Shown here: one piece after another, positions 33,092 to 35,394 of the stretch
Position numbering within the stretch: position 1 is the first letter of the stretch
Layout: every line of letters begins with the position of its first letter
Assembly (NCBI GenBank): GCA_028712155.1
Contig: JAQTQO010000015.1
Coordinates: forward strand, 1 to 35,394
Direction of reading: 5' to 3'
Source of the DNA: Patescibacteria group bacterium
GTDB taxonomy: Bacteria; Patescibacteriota; Patescibacteriia; Buchananbacterales; GWA2-38-13
Length of the DNA: 35,394 nt
The notes under the pieces: model-generated
What the model saw: the letters and a program-made list of their open reading frames with translations, nothing else
Told to the model about the DNA's origin: nothing
Database searches by the model: none
Program-made: the position numbers and the translations under genes

Positions 33092-35394
33092 ATGCCGTCA
33101 AACCAGACGTCGTGCACAAGACAAAAACCAATCGGATTCCAAATAACCCGATTGGTGAAGCGCTCGCGACACCTGGGAAAACCTTTGGCGGTTTTTTTGA
33201 TCCCGGTCATTGTCGCCAACACCGTACTCAGTTCATTTCTTTATTTGCCGTTCGGCAAAAATTCCCCGACGCAAACAGCGTCGGCCTGCGAGACTCCTCC
33301 GGCGCCGACCTGCACGGCATTTTCCCCCGGCTACTATAAAAACAACGAGGGATGCGACAACGGCACTGGGGCAAGCACCTGGGCCGCACAGATCAACGCG
33401 CTCTCCGACAGTTTGTCGGACGTGTTTGCGGTATTTGACGGCGCAGCGATGTGCGTACAGTACGCGGATACCTGCAGCGGCGGCACCGACGTAGAAAATG
33501 CCCGATGCAACGGCAAAATTCATTTGCTTGCCGACGAAGCCAACGTGGCGTCCGGCCGGATGGGCTCGGGCGTGCTCATCGACGGCGCCAATGACGGTAA
33601 TGCGGCATTCGGCAGCCTCGGCATCGGCGCAACGACCACCATCCAGCAAGCACTCGCAATTCTTGAACAGGTGATCGCCGACGCCGGCTCAACCAAAGAG
33701 CAGCTCGATAACGCGCAGTATGTCGCCGCCCGCATCCACACGTATTTTGAGACCGCGGCGCTGACCGTGTGTCCCCTGCCGACCCCGACACCGACCCCCA
33801 CACCGACACCGACGCCCACACCGACCCCGACCCCGGTCTGCGGGAATGAAGCGATCGAGGCCGGTGAAGCGTGCGACGACGGCAACCTCATCAACTTTGA
33901 CGGCTGCAACGTGCACTGCGAAAAAGAAAACTTTACCTGCGAGCATCCGGTCATTTTAGATTTTGAACGCGACGGAAGCAGCACCCCCATTCAGTCCGGC
34001 CAATTCCTCAAGGATGCATACGCCGCCATTGGCGTGACCATCACCGCCGTCAACGCCAACACTTCCGGCCCGACCAGCACGATCGCATTCGACTCCATTC
34101 ACCCGACCGGCGGTGCGCCCAGCCTCGACCACGGTACGCCCAATGAGTTCTACGGGGGCCCTGGTGTCGGTGCCGGCGGCGTGCCGAGCAACAACGTGCC
34201 GCTTTACAACCACCTGATCATGCCCAAAAACGTCACGGACGCAAACCATGACGGTTATGTGGATGACCCCACGGAGGATGCGGCGGGCACCGTAGACTTC
34301 ACGTTCGCCAATCCCGTGACCGTGCAGCAAGTCACCCTGATCGATATTGACCACGGTGAGGGCCTGCATCGCGTTATCGGCTACCGCGACGGCTCTTCGG
34401 TCAGCACCAGCACCCCGCCGACGTTCGGCGACAACAACGTCCAATACTTCAACCTCGATGCGACCAATCCAGTGGACCGGCTGCAATTGCACCTGGAAGA
34501 CTCGTTCGGCATCGACAACCTGGTCTACTGCCAGCTCCCGCCGCCGAAAACCTATTGCGGTGACCATAAGATTCAAACGCCCAACGACGACGGTATCACC
34601 GAGCAGTGCGACGACGGCAACCTCATCAACTTTGACGGCTGCAACGCGCACTGCGAAAAAGAAAACTTCACCTGCGAAAAGCCGGTCATTGTGGACTTCG
34701 AACGCGACGGCGACGGAAATGAAATTCACTCCGGGCAATTCCTCAAGGACGCCTACGCGGCGCTTGGCATCACCATTACCGCCGTCAACGCCAACACTTC
34801 CGGCCCGACCAGCACGATCGCATTCGACTCCCTCCATCCGACCGGCGGTGCGCCCAGCCTCGACCACGGTACGCCAAATGAATTCTTCGGCGGGCCGGGC
34901 GTGGGCGCGGGCGGATTCCCGAGCAACAACGTCCCCCTCTACAACCACCTGATCATGCCCAAGAACGTCACGGACGCAAACCATGACGGCTATGTGGATG
35001 ACCCCACGGAAGACGGCGCCGGGACGGTTTACTTCAAGTTCCAAAACCCCGTCAACGTCCAGCAAATCACCCTCATCGACATTGACCATGGGGCGGGAAG
35101 CCACCGTATCATCGGCTACCGTAACGACGCTTCGGTGAGCACCAGCACCCCGCCGACGTTCGGCGACAACAACGTCCAATACTTCAACCTCGATGCGACT
35201 AACCAGGTAGATCGCTTGAAACTGCATCTCGAGGATTCCTTTGGTATTGATAACCTGGTGTACTGCGCGCCTGGGCCAACTCCGACGCCCACACCTACTC
35301 CGACGCCTACCCCAACTCCCACACCAACCCCGACACCGACCCCCACGCCGACACCGACCCCGACCCCGACTCCAACACCAACGCCCACCCCCAC
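33092..35394 (+). CDS. Large secreted multidomain protein, 3'-truncated at window edge: GYFKNN domain, TP linker, two (DUF4215 + LDFE domain) units, long TP repeat
   Basis: Absent from the ORF track because it has no stop in the window. Read by hand, the frame is open from ATG 33092 to the end (MPSNQTSCTRQKPIGFQITRLVKRSRHLGKPLAVFLIPVIVANTVLSSF...CGNEAIEAGEACDDGNLINFDGCNVHCEKENFTCEHPVILDFERDG...). Confidence 0.88.
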   Translation, partial: MPSNQTSCTRQKPIGFQITRLVKRSRHLGKPLAVFLIPVIVANTVLSSFLYLPFGKNSPTQTASACETPPAPTCTAFSPGYYKNNEGCDNGTGASTWAAQINALSDSLSDVFAVFDGAAMCVQYADTCSGGTDVENARCNGKIHLLADEANVASGRMGSGVLIDGANDGNAAFGSLGIGATTTIQQALAILEQVIADAGSTKEQLDNAQYVAARIHTYFETAALTVCPLPTPTPTPTPTPTPTPTPTPVCGNEAIEAGEACDDGNLINFDGCNVHCEKENFTCEHPVILDFERDGSSTPIQSGQFLKDAYAAIGVTITAVNANTSGPTSTIAFDSIHPTGGAPSLDHGTPNEFYGGPGVGAGGVPSNNVPLYNHLIMPKNVTDANHDGYVDDPTEDAAGTVDFTFANPVTVQQVTLIDIDHGEGLHRVIGYRDGSSVSTSTPPTFGDNNVQYFNLDATNPVDRLQLHLEDSFGIDNLVYCQLPPPKTYCGDHKIQTPNDDGITEQCDDGNLINFDGCNAHCEKENFTCEKPVIVDFERDGDGNEIHSGQFLKDAYAALGITITAVNANTSGPTSTIAFDSLHPTGGAPSLDHGTPNEFFGGPGVGAGGFPSNNVPLYNHLIMPKNVTDANHDGYVDDPTEDGAGTVYFKFQNPVNVQQITLIDIDHGAGSHRIIGYRNDASVSTSTPPTFGDNNVQYFNLDATNQVDRLKLHLEDSFGIDNLVYCAPGPTPTPTPTPTPTPTPTPTPTPTPTPTPTPTPTPTPTPTP
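33872..34531 (+). repeat. Internal tandem duplication, unit 1 (220 codons)
   Basis: Aligns with 34607..35266 at a constant 735-nt offset at both ends. Confidence 0.88.
34607..35266 (+). repeat. Internal tandem duplication, unit 2 (220 codons)
   Basis: CDDGNLINFDGCNxHCEKENFTCExPVIxDFERDG...DSFGIDNLVYC repeated. Confidence 0.88.
35276..35394 (+). repeat. Thr-Pro (TP)n low-complexity coding repeat, continues beyond window
   Basis: cca act ccg acg ccc aca cct act ...; hexameric TP codon repeat to the window end. Confidence 0.92.

Noticed and set aside
33956-35227. 423-aa minus-strand ORF in the track
   Set aside because: Antisense to the + surface gene that is open from 33092 to the window end with DUF4215/LDFE motifs; its internal repetition only mirrors the + duplication.
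35116-35394. Minus-strand (GV)n ORF (MGVGVGVGV...)
   Set aside because: Reverse complement of the Thr-Pro coding repeat of the + gene.

Overview
The window looks like a piece of a streamlined bacterial chromosome. A CPR/Patescibacteria-like source is my inference from gene content, not proven. About 1-10.6 kb is housekeeping: a 5'-truncated gpmI on +, then lepA, murJ, ackA, pduL and a PfkB kinase on -, followed by a tandem-core histidine kinase plus REC-only response regulator and a CAP/SCP membrane protein. About 12-31 kb is a minus-strand surface locus. It is built around a SipW/ER-type signal peptidase and five proteins sharing one N-terminal module (...AAFEAHIINVTAKIENAL...YGTVFPQE...), which resembles SipW-dependent TasA/camelysin fibre subunits. 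Four have a conserved six-Cys pattern and the fifth is divergent. Their C-termini differ (none, beta-sandwich, MopE-type metal-binding, VWA, multi-VWA/DUF4215/DUF11). I read this as a candidate undescribed extracellular fibre/adhesin system. One large gene (12191..15923) is split by a one-base frameshift in a C6 tract, separating its ectodomain from its membrane anchor. Genes from 1640 to 32695 are all on -, and a large + gene starts at 33092 and runs off the window; the ORF track misses it. The AT-rich divergent gap holds a near-perfect parS (aGTTTCACGTGAAACA) and a DnaA box, suggesting an origin-proximal region. Other signals: structured 5' leaders, one ending in an intrinsic terminator; a candidate ~200-nt ncRNA; an unannotated 26-29 aa COX24/bS22-like basic ORF; recurrent intergenic hairpins; a REP-like element; and a new-looking domain (LDFE..GQF..FDS.HP.GG..FGGPG..YVDDP..DSFGIDNLVYC) in three proteins. 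Nothing was searched against databases; all family names come from motif recognition.
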